Source: Streptomyces sp. NRRL F-2664
Lineage (GTDB): Bacteria > Actinomycetota > Actinomycetes > Streptomycetales > Streptomycetaceae
DNA length: 64,000 nucleotides
Assembly: GCF_000719345.1 (NCBI RefSeq)
Contig: NZ_JOFX01000044.1
Location: 1-64,000 of the forward strand
Direction of reading: 5' to 3'
Numbering within the stretch: position 1 is the stretch's first letter; each line of letters opens with the position of its first letter. Below the pieces are notes generated by a model, which made no database searches, was not told where the DNA came from, and saw only the letters and a list, made by a program, of their open reading frames with translations. The position numbers were made by a program, and so were the translations under genes. This document shows positions 44,079 to 53,146 of the stretch, one piece after another.

Positions 44079-44633
44079 TCACTCACCGGCCAGCAGCGCG
44101 CCGGCGTCGATCGTGGCGTCGCCCTTGTTCCAGTTGCAGGGGCACAGCTCGTCGGTCTGCAGGGCGTCGAGGACCCGCAGGACCTCCTTGGGGTTACGGC
44201 CCACGGAACCGGCGGTCACCATGGAGAACTGGATCTCGTTGTTCGGGTCGACGATGAAGACGGCACGCATCGGCAGGCCGTCCTCGCCGAGGATGCCCAG
44301 CTCGGCGGAGAGCTCGCGCTTGATGTCCGACATCATCGGGAAGGGCAGGTCGCGCAGGTCGGCGTGGTCCTTGCGCCAGGCGTGGTGCACGTACTCGGAG
44401 TCGAGGGAGAAGCCGAGGACCTGCGCGTCACGGTCGGCGAACTCGTCGTTCAGCTTGCCGAAGGCGGCGATCTCCGTGGGGCACACGAAGGTGAAGTCCA
44501 GCGGCCACGCGAAGACGACCTTCCACTTGCCCTCGTAGGTCTTGTGGTCGATCTGCGCGAACTCGGATCCGGCCTCGAGCGAGACGCAGGCGGTCAGGTC
44601 GAAGGCGGGGAACTTGTCACCAACAGTGAGCAC
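44079..44633 (-). CDS. ahpC: Alkyl hydroperoxide reductase AhpC (2-Cys peroxiredoxin)
   Basis: 184 residues from the GTG at 44633, which has AAGGAGAGC upstream. It reduces organic peroxides and H2O2. The peroxidatic C51 is in FTFVCPTEI; the C-terminal DELCPCNWNKGD carries the resolving Cys and the extra Cys seen in actinobacterial AhpC that works with AhpD instead of AhpF. The operon partner and the divergent OxyR fit. Confidence 0.97.
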   Translation of the reverse strand: MLTVGDKFPAFDLTACVSLEAGSEFAQIDHKTYEGKWKVVFAWPLDFTFVCPTEIAAFGKLNDEFADRDAQVLGFSLDSEYVHHAWRKDHADLRDLPFPMMSDIKRELSAELGILGEDGLPMRAVFIVDPNNEIQFSMVTAGSVGRNPKEVLRVLDALQTDELCPCNWNKGDATIDAGALLAGE

Positions 44634-44769
44634 GCGCTCTCCTTGTTCAAGAGGAAACACCCCTTTTGGGGGCATTCCAACGGGGTTGGACGTGTCTCAC
44701 ATGCTGGCACAACCTGCATTGATTGTGGAAATAGCTAGTCTTGCTTCGGGTGATCGGAGGTACCTATCA
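44634..44769. promoter_or_regulatory. Divergent ahpC-oxyR promoter region
   Basis: The 136-base gap between the two starts contains an AT-rich core (CATTGATTGTGGAAATAGC, 44717-44735). In other Streptomyces OxyR activates ahpCD and controls itself from this gap; the exact site is not identifiable by eye. Confidence 0.6.
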
Positions 44770-45717
44770 GTGGCTGTCGGTAATAGAGGAGCGAAACAAC
44801 CGACCCTTGCTCAGCTGCGCGCCTTCGCCGCCGTCGCCGAGCACCTGCACTTCCGCGACGCGGCCGCGGCCATCGGCATGAGCCAGCCGGCGCTCTCCGG
44901 CGCCGTCTCCGCGCTGGAGGAGGCACTCGGCGTGCAACTGCTGGAGCGCACCACCCGCAAGGTGCTGCTCTCCCCGGCGGGCGAGCGGATCGCCGCCCGG
45001 GCGCAGGTGGTGCTCGACGCCGTCGGCGGACTGCTGGAGGAGGCCGAGGCGGTACGGGCGCCCTTCACCGGGATGCTGCGGCTCGGGGTGATCCCCACCG
45101 TGGCGCCCTACCTGCTGCCGACCGTGCTCGGGCTGTTCCACCGCCGCTATCCGCGGATGGACCTCCAGGTGCACGAGGAGCAGACGGGCTCGCTGCTGGA
45201 GGGCCTGGCCGGCGGCCGCCTGGACCTGCTCCTGCTCGCCGTACCGCTCGGCGTCCCCGGAGTCACCGAACTGCCCCTCTTCGACGAGGACTTCGTCCTG
45301 CTCGCCCCGCGCGACCACGCGCTGGCCGGCCGCCGGGACATCCCCCTCGACGAACTGCGCGACCTGCAACTGCTGTTGCTGGACGAAGGGCACTGCCTGC
45401 GGGACCAGGCCCTCGACATCTGCCGGGAGGCCGGGCGGACCACCGGGGCGGACGTCACGACGACCGCCGCCGGACTGTCCACGCTCGTCCAGCTCGTCGC
45501 CGGCGGCCTCGGGGTGACCCTGCTGCCGCGCACCGCACTGCGGCTGGAGACCGCCCGCAACGAGTACCTGTCCACCGGCTGCTTCGCCGAGCCGGCCCCC
45601 TCGCGGCGGATCGCCCTGGCCATGCGGACCGGCACCGCCCGCCAGGCGGAGTTCGAGGCCATCGCCGCCGCACTGCGCGAAGCCGTACGCCCGCTCCCCG
45701 TCTGGCCCACCGACTAG
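44770..45717 (+). CDS. oxyR: Peroxide-sensing LysR regulator OxyR
   Basis: 315 residues from the GTG at 44770 (GGAGG nine bases upstream). N-terminal helix-turn-helix (about 11-68; FRDAAAAIGMSQPALSGAVSAL), then the peroxide domain. The redox pair C209 and C218 sits in DEGHCLRDQALDICRE with the same nine-residue spacing as E. coli C199/C208, so disulfide activation should be conserved. It activates the divergent ahpC-ahpD operon. Its TAG stop shares the tetranucleotide CTAG with the stop of the opposing ABC permease gene. Confidence 0.96.
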   Translation: MAVGNRGAKQPTLAQLRAFAAVAEHLHFRDAAAAIGMSQPALSGAVSALEEALGVQLLERTTRKVLLSPAGERIAARAQVVLDAVGGLLEEAEAVRAPFTGMLRLGVIPTVAPYLLPTVLGLFHRRYPRMDLQVHEEQTGSLLEGLAGGRLDLLLLAVPLGVPGVTELPLFDEDFVLLAPRDHALAGRRDIPLDELRDLQLLLLDEGHCLRDQALDICREAGRTTGADVTTTAAGLSTLVQLVAGGLGVTLLPRTALRLETARNEYLSTGCFAEPAPSRRIALAMRTGTARQAEFEAIAAALREAVRPLPVWPTD

Positions 45718-48125
45718 GGGGTGTTGCGAAAGTCCCGCACGGCGCCCACGGCGCCCGGCACGCACTCTCGCCGCACCGGCCGAAGCCCCGAGTACGCCCA
45801 GTACGAGGGCCTCAGCGGCGGCAGGCTCAGCAGGGTCACCGCGACGACGACGCCCGCGCCGACACCGGTCATCCCGAGCACCGACGGCCAGTCGATCCGG
45901 ACCGGCTGCGCGGCCATCCCCATGAGGACCGCGCCCAGTGCCGTGCCCACGACGGCCGCCAGCACCAGGCCCAGCGCGATCGGTACGGCCGTCTGCCACA
46001 GCACCGACAGGCTCAGCGTGGAGCGCCGGGTGCCGAAGGCGACCAGCGAGGACAGCAGCCGCCGGCGTTCGCGCAGTTGCTCCAGCTGCGACACGAACAG
46101 GCTGGCGCCGATCAGGACCAGCACGGCGGCGGCACCGAAGAACAGGCCCGTGCGGATCGAGGAGAAACCGGCGGCCTGCTCGGTCTGCCGCAGGGTCATC
46201 GCCGTGACGAGCGGGTCCGCCGCGAAGACGGCGTTGCGCGCGCGGTCCAGGGCGTCCGGACCGGATGCGTCGACCTGGACGAAGATCCGGGCGTCCGGGT
46301 GGTCGCCCAGCTCCTTCGGCGCGGCCGACGGGGTCACCAGCAGGCCGGTCCGCACGGACCCGGCCGGGTCCTCCCGGGCGGGGACCGTACGAGCGCCCGC
46401 CGGGACCTGCCACTTCACCGGCGCGGGCCGGTCGGCCGGCTCGGAGTCGTAGCGCCGGACGTTGCCGACGAACAGCTCGTCACCGGGCTGCGCCGTGGCT
46501 CCGTAGGGGCCGGCCGAGGCGGGCCCGGTCAGGACGAAGGCATCGCCCTCCGCGCACGAATCGAGCGCCGCGACCTCCCGGAGCGCGTCGCAGGTGCCCA
46601 CGGTCACCTCGACCGTCTCCTCCTGCGCGGGCACTTGGTGGGCGGCCTGCGCGGAGGTCAGCGGGACCGCGTGGGTGACACCCGGCACGGCGGCGATCCG
46701 CTGCGCGAGATCGTCGACGGAGGCGTCCGACGGGCGGCCCACCAGGACGGCGACGGCGGCCCGGGAGGGGTCCTGGCCGGTGGACCCGGTGTAGTCGCCC
46801 TCGACCCCCGCGAAGAGCATCTGCAGGGCGATCGCGCCCGCGACGGCCACGGCGATGCCGTTGACCAGCCGGGCGGCGGTGCCGCTGCTGACCTGGAGGC
46901 GGCGCACGGCCAGCTGCCAGGAGACCGGTCCGCCGGACATCCGTCCGACGACGCGCTCCAGCAGCCAGGGGAGCAGCACGGTGATCCCGACCAGAAGCAG
47001 CACCACCCCGGCGCCGACCTGCCACTGGTTGAACCTGCCGTGGTCGTTGCCGCGGCCCTGCAGGGGCACGAGCAGACCGAGCCCGACCAGCGGCAGCAGC
47101 AGCCGCCACCAGATGCGCCGGCGCGCCGGCCTCGCCGTGCGGACGACGCCCAGCGGCTCGATGACCACGCCGCGCAGTGCGAACAGGGTCACCGCCACGG
47201 CCGCCGCAGGCACCGCGAGGGCGACCAGCACGGCCAGCCACGGCGCCGGGTCGAGGTCGGCGGGGAAGACGCTGCGCTGCTGCACTCCGACGCTGCCGAC
47301 CAGGGAGCGGCCCACTGCGAAGAAGCCGGTGCCCAGTACGAGTCCGACCAGGGAGCCGGCCAGTGCCTCGCCGGCCGCGATCCGGCGTACCGTCCTGCCG
47401 TCGGCGCCGACCAGCCGCAGCGCCGCGAGCCGCCGGTCGCGCCGCTCCCCGCCGAAGCGGACGGCGGTGGCGATGAACACGGCGACGGGCATCAGCAGGG
47501 CCACGAACGTCAGGACGACCATCAGCATGAGCACGGGGTCGAGGCCGTCGCGGTCGGCCTCGTGGCCGAAGCCGGTGATGCGCTCGACCCGGTAGTCCTC
47601 GGGACCGTTCTTGCGCAGGGTGTCGCTGCCCAGGTAGAAGAGCAGTTCGCCGGGGCCGACCAGCCCCGCGTCGCCGACGACCTCGCTGACGCGGGCGTCG
47701 AGCCGCTTGCGCAGCAGCGCGCCCTCGGAGGACTTCAGCAGCTCGTCCAGGGCGGGGGAGAGCGCCATCTCGCCCGGCCCCGGGAGCTTCTTCAGGCCCG
47801 GCGGCAGCGGGGCGCGGGGCCCCTCGGCCCGCACCACGTGCCCCTCGATGTCCTTGTGCTGGTACGTCTGCCCGGTGCGGGCGATCAGCAGGGTGTCGGG
47901 GCCGGGGGCTTCGGCGCTGTCGGAGTGCATCGTGGAGCGGGCGTCACCGCGCTCGTACCGTGCGGCGAGGGCACCGGGGATCGCGGTGCTGATCAGCAGC
48001 AGCGCGACGCCCAGACCGACGCCGACGCCGGTGAGCAGAGTGCGGATCCACCCTTCGCGGCCGCCGCCGAAGGCGAAGCGTGCGCCCATGCCGAGGTCGC
48101 GGGTCCAGACCCGGAGCCGGCTCAT
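45714..48125 (-). CDS. ABC transporter permease, FtsX/MacB-like
   Basis: 803 residues with about ten membrane segments: an N-terminal helix (WIRTLLTGVGVGLGVALLLIS), a large extracytoplasmic loop, a FtsX helix bundle (LVLMMLMVVLTFVALLMPVAVF), a second loop region with EEVTVGTCDALREVAALDSC, and a C-terminal FtsX bundle (TRRSTLSLSVLWQTAVPIALGLVLAA). It forms the membrane part of an exporter with the ATPase encoded next upstream (4-base overlap). Substrate unknown; such systems often remove antimicrobial peptides or lipids. Confidence 0.92.
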   Translation of the reverse strand: MSRLRVWTRDLGMGARFAFGGGREGWIRTLLTGVGVGLGVALLLISTAIPGALAARYERGDARSTMHSDSAEAPGPDTLLIARTGQTYQHKDIEGHVVRAEGPRAPLPPGLKKLPGPGEMALSPALDELLKSSEGALLRKRLDARVSEVVGDAGLVGPGELLFYLGSDTLRKNGPEDYRVERITGFGHEADRDGLDPVLMLMVVLTFVALLMPVAVFIATAVRFGGERRDRRLAALRLVGADGRTVRRIAAGEALAGSLVGLVLGTGFFAVGRSLVGSVGVQQRSVFPADLDPAPWLAVLVALAVPAAAVAVTLFALRGVVIEPLGVVRTARPARRRIWWRLLLPLVGLGLLVPLQGRGNDHGRFNQWQVGAGVVLLLVGITVLLPWLLERVVGRMSGGPVSWQLAVRRLQVSSGTAARLVNGIAVAVAGAIALQMLFAGVEGDYTGSTGQDPSRAAVAVLVGRPSDASVDDLAQRIAAVPGVTHAVPLTSAQAAHQVPAQEETVEVTVGTCDALREVAALDSCAEGDAFVLTGPASAGPYGATAQPGDELFVGNVRRYDSEPADRPAPVKWQVPAGARTVPAREDPAGSVRTGLLVTPSAAPKELGDHPDARIFVQVDASGPDALDRARNAVFAADPLVTAMTLRQTEQAAGFSSIRTGLFFGAAAVLVLIGASLFVSQLEQLRERRRLLSSLVAFGTRRSTLSLSVLWQTAVPIALGLVLAAVVGTALGAVLMGMAAQPVRIDWPSVLGMTGVGAGVVVAVTLLSLPPLRPSYWAYSGLRPVRRECVPGAVGAVRDFRNTP

Positions 48126-48811
48126 ACGATCCGCTCCATGTCGCGCGACCTGCCGTCGCGTACGACGATCTCCCGGTCGGAGTAGGCGGCCACGCGCGTC
48201 TCGTGCGTGACGAGCACGACGGCCGCGTTGGCCGACCGGGCCGCCTCCGTGAGCAGTTGCATGACGAGTTCGCCGTTGAGGGAGTCGAGCGCTCCGGTGG
48301 GCTCGTCGGCGAAGATCACCCGGGGGCCGGTGACGAGGGCCCGGGCGACGGCCACCCGCTGTCCCTGGCCGCCGGATATCTCGCCGGGCCGCTTGGCGCC
48401 GAGGTCTTCCACCTGGAGCTGCTCCATCCAGTGCAGGGCGGTGCGTTCGGCCTCCTTGCGCCTGACGCCGGTCAGGCGCAGCGGGAGGGCGACGTTCTCC
48501 ACGCAGGTCAGCTCCGGTACGAGCTGCCCGAACTGGAAGACGAAGCCGAACTCCGTGCGGCGCAGGGTGCTGCGCTCGGCGTCGCCGAGCGTGGTGAGCT
48601 CCCGGCCGGCGTAGGTGATGGAGCCGGAGTCGGGCGGGACGATCCCGGCGAGGCAGTGCAGCAGGGTGGACTTGCCGGAGCCTGAGGGGCCCATGACGGC
48701 GACGACCTCGCCCGCGTGGATGGAGAACTCGGCGCCGTCCAGCGCGTTGGTGCTGCCGTACGCCTTGCGCAGGTCGGTGGCGGCGAGCAGGGAGCCGGCC
48801 GGGGGCTTCAT
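48122..48811 (-). CDS. ABC transporter ATP-binding protein, LolD/MacB-type
   Basis: 229 residues from the ATG at 48811, which overlaps the PadR stop by 4 bases (ATGA). Walker A GPSGSGKST (about 40-48), Q-loop FQFGQLVPEL, signature SGGQGQRVAVARAL, Walker B VIFADEPTGALDS and switch H in VLVTHETRVA are all intact. It drives the FtsX-type permease encoded downstream, with which it overlaps by 4 bases. Confidence 0.95.
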   Translation of the reverse strand: MKPPAGSLLAATDLRKAYGSTNALDGAEFSIHAGEVVAVMGPSGSGKSTLLHCLAGIVPPDSGSITYAGRELTTLGDAERSTLRRTEFGFVFQFGQLVPELTCVENVALPLRLTGVRRKEAERTALHWMEQLQVEDLGAKRPGEISGGQGQRVAVARALVTGPRVIFADEPTGALDSLNGELVMQLLTEAARSANAAVVLVTHETRVAAYSDREIVVRDGRSRDMERIV

Positions 48812-49332
48812 CGGCGGACCTCCCGCGCGAGCTGGTCGAGACGGGCGGCGGTGAGCTCCAGCCACCGCAGGTCCGCCTCGAGGTGGAAGAGCGCGTGGTC
48901 GCAGATGAGCTGGTCGGCGATGTCGCCCTTGCGCTTGCGCTGGGTGAGGATGCGCATGAGGCGCAGGTGCTCGGCCCGCTGGCTGTCCAGCAGTTCGTCG
49001 GCGCGGCGGCCGGTGAGCAGGGCGAGGACGACCTTTGTGTAGAGGGTCGAGTGGAGGTACGGTTCGGGCTTCTCGGGCTGGGAGAGCCAGTTCTCGACGT
49101 CGGTGATGCCGGCGTCGGTGATGGCGTACCGCTTGCGGTCGGGACCGCCGCCGGCCTCTATGCCCTCGACCTCGACGAGGCCGTTCTTCAGGAGGCGGGA
49201 CATGGTCGAGTAGACCTGCCCGTAGGCGAGGGGGCGGTCGTGGCCGAACTTCTCGTCGAAGGCCCGCTTCAGGTCGTAGCCGTGGCGCGGGCCGGCCTCA
49301 AGGAGGCCCAGGAGGGTGTGACCGATGGACAT
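48808..49332 (-). CDS. PadR-family repressor of the ABC transporter operon
   Basis: 174 residues. The N-terminal winged helix (about 1-85; HTLLGLLEAGPRHGYDLKRAFDEKFG, LAYGQVYSTMSRLLKNGLVEVE) and a C-terminal dimerising helical region (Vir-type) are typical of PadR. It is the first gene of the operon padR-ATPase-permease. There is no ribosome binding site; a TATAGT box on the minus strand (49340-49345) ends 7 bases before the ATG, so translation is probably leaderless. TGTATA half-sites overlap that promoter. Confidence 0.94.
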   Translation of the reverse strand: MSIGHTLLGLLEAGPRHGYDLKRAFDEKFGHDRPLAYGQVYSTMSRLLKNGLVEVEGIEAGGGPDRKRYAITDAGITDVENWLSQPEKPEPYLHSTLYTKVVLALLTGRRADELLDSQRAEHLRLMRILTQRKRKGDIADQLICDHALFHLEADLRWLELTAARLDQLAREVRR

Positions 49333-49339
49333 GCCAACG

Positions 49340-49372
49340 ACTATACATCGTGTGTATACGCGCGGTGTATAG
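49340..49372. promoter_or_regulatory. PadR operator overlapping a leaderless promoter
   Basis: TATACA-N5-TGTATA (49342-49358) is a perfect inverted repeat. A third half-site (GTGTATA at 49365-49371) repeats GTGTATA at 49352-49358, 13 bases apart. The minus-strand -10 box TATAGT (49340-49345) is partly inside the palindrome. PadR proteins usually bind AT-rich palindromes of this ATAC/GTAT type. Confidence 0.75.
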
Positions 49373-49429
49373 AGGTTCCGGGCCGCGGGAGAAGCGAAAG
49401 CCGCTCCCGTGCGGACACAGGAGCGGCGG

Positions 49430-49663
49430 TCAGTTCGTGGGCTTGGGCGGTCGGCCCCGGCGGGGGATCGGGCCGGGAGCGGAGGGGAGCCGGCCGGCCT
49501 CGGCGAGGGCCCGGCGGAGCAGGAACTCGATCTGCGCGTTGGCGCTGCGCAGTTCTTCGCCCGCCCAGCGGGCCAGCGCGTCGTAGACCTGCGGGTCGAG
49601 CCGCAGGAGCACCTGCTTGCGCGCCTGCCGGCCCGCCGGCTTCTCCTCGCCCGAGGGGGTCAC
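49430..49663 (-). CDS. Ribbon-helix-helix protein with AT-hook-like tail
   Basis: 77 residues from the GTG at 49663, which overlaps the SPFH stop (GTGA). A short N-terminal arm is followed by a ribbon-helix-helix (about 16-58; KQVLLRLDPQVYDALARWAGEELRSANAQIEFLLRRAL) and a basic C-terminus containing RRGRPPKP, the core of an AT-hook. It should dimerise and bind DNA. Coupling to the SPFH gene and the AT-rich palindrome upstream of that gene (50613-50628) suggest it autoregulates the pair. Alternatively it could be an Arc/MetJ-type antitoxin. Confidence 0.85.
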   Translation of the reverse strand: MTPSGEEKPAGRQARKQVLLRLDPQVYDALARWAGEELRSANAQIEFLLRRALAEAGRLPSAPGPIPRRGRPPKPTN

Positions 49664-50568
49664 TGGTAGAGGGTCCCCGTGTTGAGCACCGGCTGGGCGG
49701 CGCGGTCGCCGCACAGGACGACCATCAGGTTCGAGACCATGGCCGCCTTGCGCTCCGAGTCGAGGTCCACGATCTCCTCCTCCGCCAGGCGGGTCAGGGC
49801 GAGCTCCACCATGCCCACCGCACCCTCCACGATCTGCTTGCGGGCCGCCACGACGGCTCCCGCCTGCTGGCGCTGGAGCATCGCGGAGGCGATCTCAGGA
49901 GCGTACGCGAGATGCGTGAAGCGGGACTCGATGATCTGCACGCCGGCGGCCTCCACGCGCACGTGCAGCTCGGCCGCGAGCTTCTCGGTGATCTCCTCGG
50001 CGTTGCCGCGCAGTGACAGACCGCCCTCGTCGTGCGCGTCGTACGGGTACTCGATCGCGATGTGCCGGACCGCGGCCTCGGTCTGGGTCTCGACGAACTC
50101 GGTGAAGTCCTCGACCTCGAAGACCGCGCGCGCCGTGTCCTCGACCCGCCAGACCACGACCGCCGCCAGCTCGATCGGGTTGCCGTAGGCGTCGTTGACC
50201 TTCAGGACGGCCGTCTCGTGGTTGCGCACCCGGGTGGAGATCTTCTCGCGCGAGGTCAGCGGGTTGACCCAGCGCAGCCCGTCGGTGCGGATCGTGCCGC
50301 GGTAGCGGCCGAAGAGCTGGACGACCCGGGCCTCGCCCGGCGCCACGGTGTTCAGGCCGCTCATCGCGATCAGGGAGGCGAGGGCCGTGAGCACGCCGGC
50401 CGCGATCAGCGCCACCTTGGCCGCGACCGCGGTCGCCACCGCTCCGGCCACGACCAGCCCCACGCCCGCGAGCAGGCCGGCCAGCCCGAGCAGCAGCGCC
50501 GGCCCGCCGCCGACACTGCGGGCGGTGAACTCCCTTACTCCGTCCGGAGTGGCTATGTGGTTCGTCAT
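49660..50568 (-). CDS. SPFH/Band 7 domain membrane protein
   Basis: 302 residues. N-terminal membrane segments (about 22-70; [39 protein letters not shown]) precede an SPFH domain (about 75-250; [63 protein letters not shown]). A flotillin-like helical region [24 protein letters not shown] follows. Such proteins form oligomeric membrane microdomains that scaffold proteases or transport. The gene is linked by a GTGA overlap to the ribbon-helix-helix gene. Confidence 0.93.
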   Translation of the reverse strand: MTNHIATPDGVREFTARSVGGGPALLLGLAGLLAGVGLVVAGAVATAVAAKVALIAAGVLTALASLIAMSGLNTVAPGEARVVQLFGRYRGTIRTDGLRWVNPLTSREKISTRVRNHETAVLKVNDAYGNPIELAAVVVWRVEDTARAVFEVEDFTEFVETQTEAAVRHIAIEYPYDAHDEGGLSLRGNAEEITEKLAAELHVRVEAAGVQIIESRFTHLAYAPEIASAMLQRQQAGAVVAARKQIVEGAVGMVELALTRLAEEEIVDLDSERKAAMVSNLMVVLCGDRAAQPVLNTGTLYQ

Positions 50569-50612
50569 GGTTCGCCCCGTTTCTCTGCGCGCGGCCGGTC
50601 GGGCCGCCTAGC

Positions 50613-50628
50613 AAAGTGATATCACTTT
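50613..50628. promoter_or_regulatory. Perfect 16-base palindrome upstream of the SPFH gene
   Basis: AAAGTGATATCACTTT is a perfect palindrome 45 bases upstream of the SPFH start, in a locally AT-rich stretch. Its position fits an operator covering the SPFH promoter. The downstream ribbon-helix-helix protein is the obvious candidate to bind it, by inference only. Confidence 0.75.
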
Positions 50629-50800
50629 TTTGCGCAAGGGCAACCCATCCGCTTGTCTGAGCGTCGGTTCCTGTGACGTGGGTGCTGATTCTCACGTCCG
50701 AAATGACCTGAATTGGGCCGGATTGGCCAACCTTTGTCACAGCCTGCGGTGTTAGCTTTCTGAGTTGACGTCGGGGGGGTAATCGAGCGGAGCGGGAGCG

Positions 50801-53077
50801 ATGGGCCGAGCAGAAGTGCGTAAGGCGCAGCAGCGCGGTGCGCGGCGGGCGCCGAGCGGACGCGCGAAGGGCGCCAAGGGGAGCGGGGGTGCCGGCAAGC
50901 GCACCGGCATACGCCGCTTCTTCACCTGGAAGAAGATCCTGGGGACCTTCTTCGGGGTGATCCTGCTCCTCATGGCCGCGGCGGTCGTCCTGTACTTCTC
51001 GGTGAACGAACCCACCGACCCGAACAAGCAGGCGACCCTCCAGAGCAACACCTACCGCTGGTCCGACGGCTCGATCATGGCCAACACCGGCAAGATGAAC
51101 CGCGAGATCGTCACCCTCGACAAGATCCCGCAGGACGTCCGCACCGCGTTCATCGCCATCGAGAACAAGTCCTTCTACAAGGACCGCGGCATCGACCTGA
51201 TGGGCGTGGCCCGGGGCCTGTTCAACACCGTCCGGGGCAAGGGCACCGCCGGCGGTTCGACGATCACCCAGCAGTACGTCAAGAACTACTACCTGACGCA
51301 GGACCAGTCGGCGACCCGCAAGCTCCGGGAGCTCGTCATCTCCCTCAAGGTCGACCAGCGCATGGAGAAGGACGACATCCTCGCCGGCTACCTGAACACC
51401 AACTTCTACGGCCGCAACGCCTACGGCATCCAGGCCGCGGCCCAGGCCTTCTACGGCGTCGACGCCGGCCAGCTCACCCTGGAGCAGGGCGCCTACCTGG
51501 CGTCCGTCATCCAGGCCCCCAGCCAGTACGACCTGGCGACGGCCGGCCCGAACGGAAAGCGGCTGGTCAACATCCGCTTCAACGCCGTCCTCGACAACAT
51601 GGTCGAGATGGGCAAGCTGGACCCGGAGAAGCGCAAGACCATGACGCTTCCCGAGCCCATCAAGCCCAAGCCCCGCCCCGGCATGGAGGGGCAGAAGGGC
51701 TACCTGATCCAGGCCGCCAACGACGAGATGAACAAGCAGAACATCACCGACGCCATGATCACGGCGGGCGGCTGGAACATCACGCTCAACGTCGACAAGA
51801 ACAAGCAGGCGGCCCTGGAGAAGGCGGTCCACGACGAGCTGGAGTCCAAGCTCGACCGCAAGGACACCAAGAACCGCCCCCAGGACCAGAGCGTCCAGGC
51901 CGGCGCCACCTCCGTGGACCCCAAGACCGGCGCCATCGTCGCCATGTACGGCGGCGTGGGCCTGGAGGAGAAGTCCGCGAGCAACGCCCTGCGCACCGAC
52001 TACCAGCCGGGCTCGACCTTCAAGCCGATCGTGCTCGCCTCCGCCCTGGAGAACGGCTCCAACACCCAGGACGGCAAGCCGATCACCCCGAACGCGCTCT
52101 ACGACGGCACCAGCAAGCGCCCGGTCGTCGGCAGCAAGATCCCGTTCAACCCGCAGAACCAGGACAACACCAACTACGGCACACCGATGATGACGGTCCA
52201 GGAGGCGACCAACTTCTCGGTGAACTCCGTCTACGCGCAGATGATCGTGGACGTCAAGCCGCAGAACGCGAAGAAGACGGCCCTGGAGCTGGGCATGCAG
52301 GACCGCGAGGGCTGGCCCGAGGACAAGCCGGCCATGGCCCTGGGCACCATGAGCGCGAACACCGTCGAGATGGCCGCCGTCTACGCCACCTTGGACAACC
52401 ACGGCAAGAAGGTCACGCCGACCATCATCAAGAAGGCCGAGCACAAGGACCGCGAGTTCACCCCCCAGCAGGCGGTGGGCAGCCAGGCCGTCAGCCGCAA
52501 GACCGCCGACACCGTCACCAAGGTCCTCCAGGGCGTCGTCGAGGACGAGGGCGGCTCCGGCAACAAGGTCCGCAGCAGCGCCTACGAGGCGGGCGGCAAG
52601 ACCGGCACCACCGAGTCCAACGTCGCGGCCTGGTTCACCGGCTACACGCCGGAACTGGTCACGGTCGTCGCGATGTTCGGCGAGGACCCCACCAGCCACA
52701 GCCAGGTCACCCTGACCGGTACCGCCGGCCTGGGCCGCGCGGGCGGCTCCAGCTTCCCCGCGTCGATCTGGAGGGCCTACACCCTCGCCGCCCTCAAGGG
52801 CGTGGACACGGGCAAGTTCCAGCTGACCGAGGCCGAGATGGGCGCCGTGCAGACGCCGTCCCGCAGTGCCTCGCCGACCCCGTCGACGAGCCCTTCCTCC
52901 AGCCCCCCGGCCGTCACCACCAGCCCCACGCAGTCCCCGACCACCTCGCCGACGCCCACCGCGAGCAAGACGGGCCCGACGCCCAGCGGGACCACGTCCC
53001 CGACGGCCACACCCACCAAGACCAACGGCCCCAAGCCGCCGGACCCGCCGATCCTGGGCGAGCACCCCGACAACTGA
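50801..53077 (+). CDS. Bifunctional class A penicillin-binding protein
   Basis: 758 residues. A basic cytoplasmic head (1-40), one membrane helix (about 45-68), the glycosyltransferase domain (about 85-255; IAIENKSFYKDRGID and GGSTITQQYVKNYYL) and the transpeptidase domain (about 350-680). The latter has active-site Ser in GSTFKPIV, SVNSVY and KTGTTES. A disordered Ser/Thr/Pro tail (from ~690) ends TKTNGPKPPDPP. It polymerises and cross-links peptidoglycan. The glycosyltransferase EDxxFxxHxG box reads ENKSFYKDRG, with N for D and D for H. The gene ends at a very long terminator hairpin. Confidence 0.96.
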   Translation: MGRAEVRKAQQRGARRAPSGRAKGAKGSGGAGKRTGIRRFFTWKKILGTFFGVILLLMAAAVVLYFSVNEPTDPNKQATLQSNTYRWSDGSIMANTGKMNREIVTLDKIPQDVRTAFIAIENKSFYKDRGIDLMGVARGLFNTVRGKGTAGGSTITQQYVKNYYLTQDQSATRKLRELVISLKVDQRMEKDDILAGYLNTNFYGRNAYGIQAAAQAFYGVDAGQLTLEQGAYLASVIQAPSQYDLATAGPNGKRLVNIRFNAVLDNMVEMGKLDPEKRKTMTLPEPIKPKPRPGMEGQKGYLIQAANDEMNKQNITDAMITAGGWNITLNVDKNKQAALEKAVHDELESKLDRKDTKNRPQDQSVQAGATSVDPKTGAIVAMYGGVGLEEKSASNALRTDYQPGSTFKPIVLASALENGSNTQDGKPITPNALYDGTSKRPVVGSKIPFNPQNQDNTNYGTPMMTVQEATNFSVNSVYAQMIVDVKPQNAKKTALELGMQDREGWPEDKPAMALGTMSANTVEMAAVYATLDNHGKKVTPTIIKKAEHKDREFTPQQAVGSQAVSRKTADTVTKVLQGVVEDEGGSGNKVRSSAYEAGGKTGTTESNVAAWFTGYTPELVTVVAMFGEDPTSHSQVTLTGTAGLGRAGGSSFPASIWRAYTLAALKGVDTGKFQLTEAEMGAVQTPSRSASPTPSTSPSSSPPAVTTSPTQSPTTSPTPTASKTGPTPSGTTSPTATPTKTNGPKPPDPPILGEHPDN

Positions 53078-53078
53078 G

Positions 53079-53129
53079 CACGACAGCGCCGCCCCGCAGC
53101 CGAGAAGGCTGCGGGGCGGCGCTGTCGTG
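53079..53129. terminator. 23-bp perfect stem terminator, bidirectional
   Basis: The left arm 53079-53101, starting CACGACAGCGCCGCCCCG, is fully complementary to 53107-53129, with a GAGAA loop. It lies just past the PBP stop and 18 bases before the stop of the convergent SpoIIE-type gene. Confidence 0.9.
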
Positions 53130-53146
53130 TGATCGGCGGTTCGGGT

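Noticed and set aside
49895..53065. Open frame of over 1000 codons on the minus strand
   Set aside because: It mirrors the penicillin-binding protein gene on the other strand; its Val/Leu/Gly/Asp-only composition is the usual product of reading high-GC codons backward.
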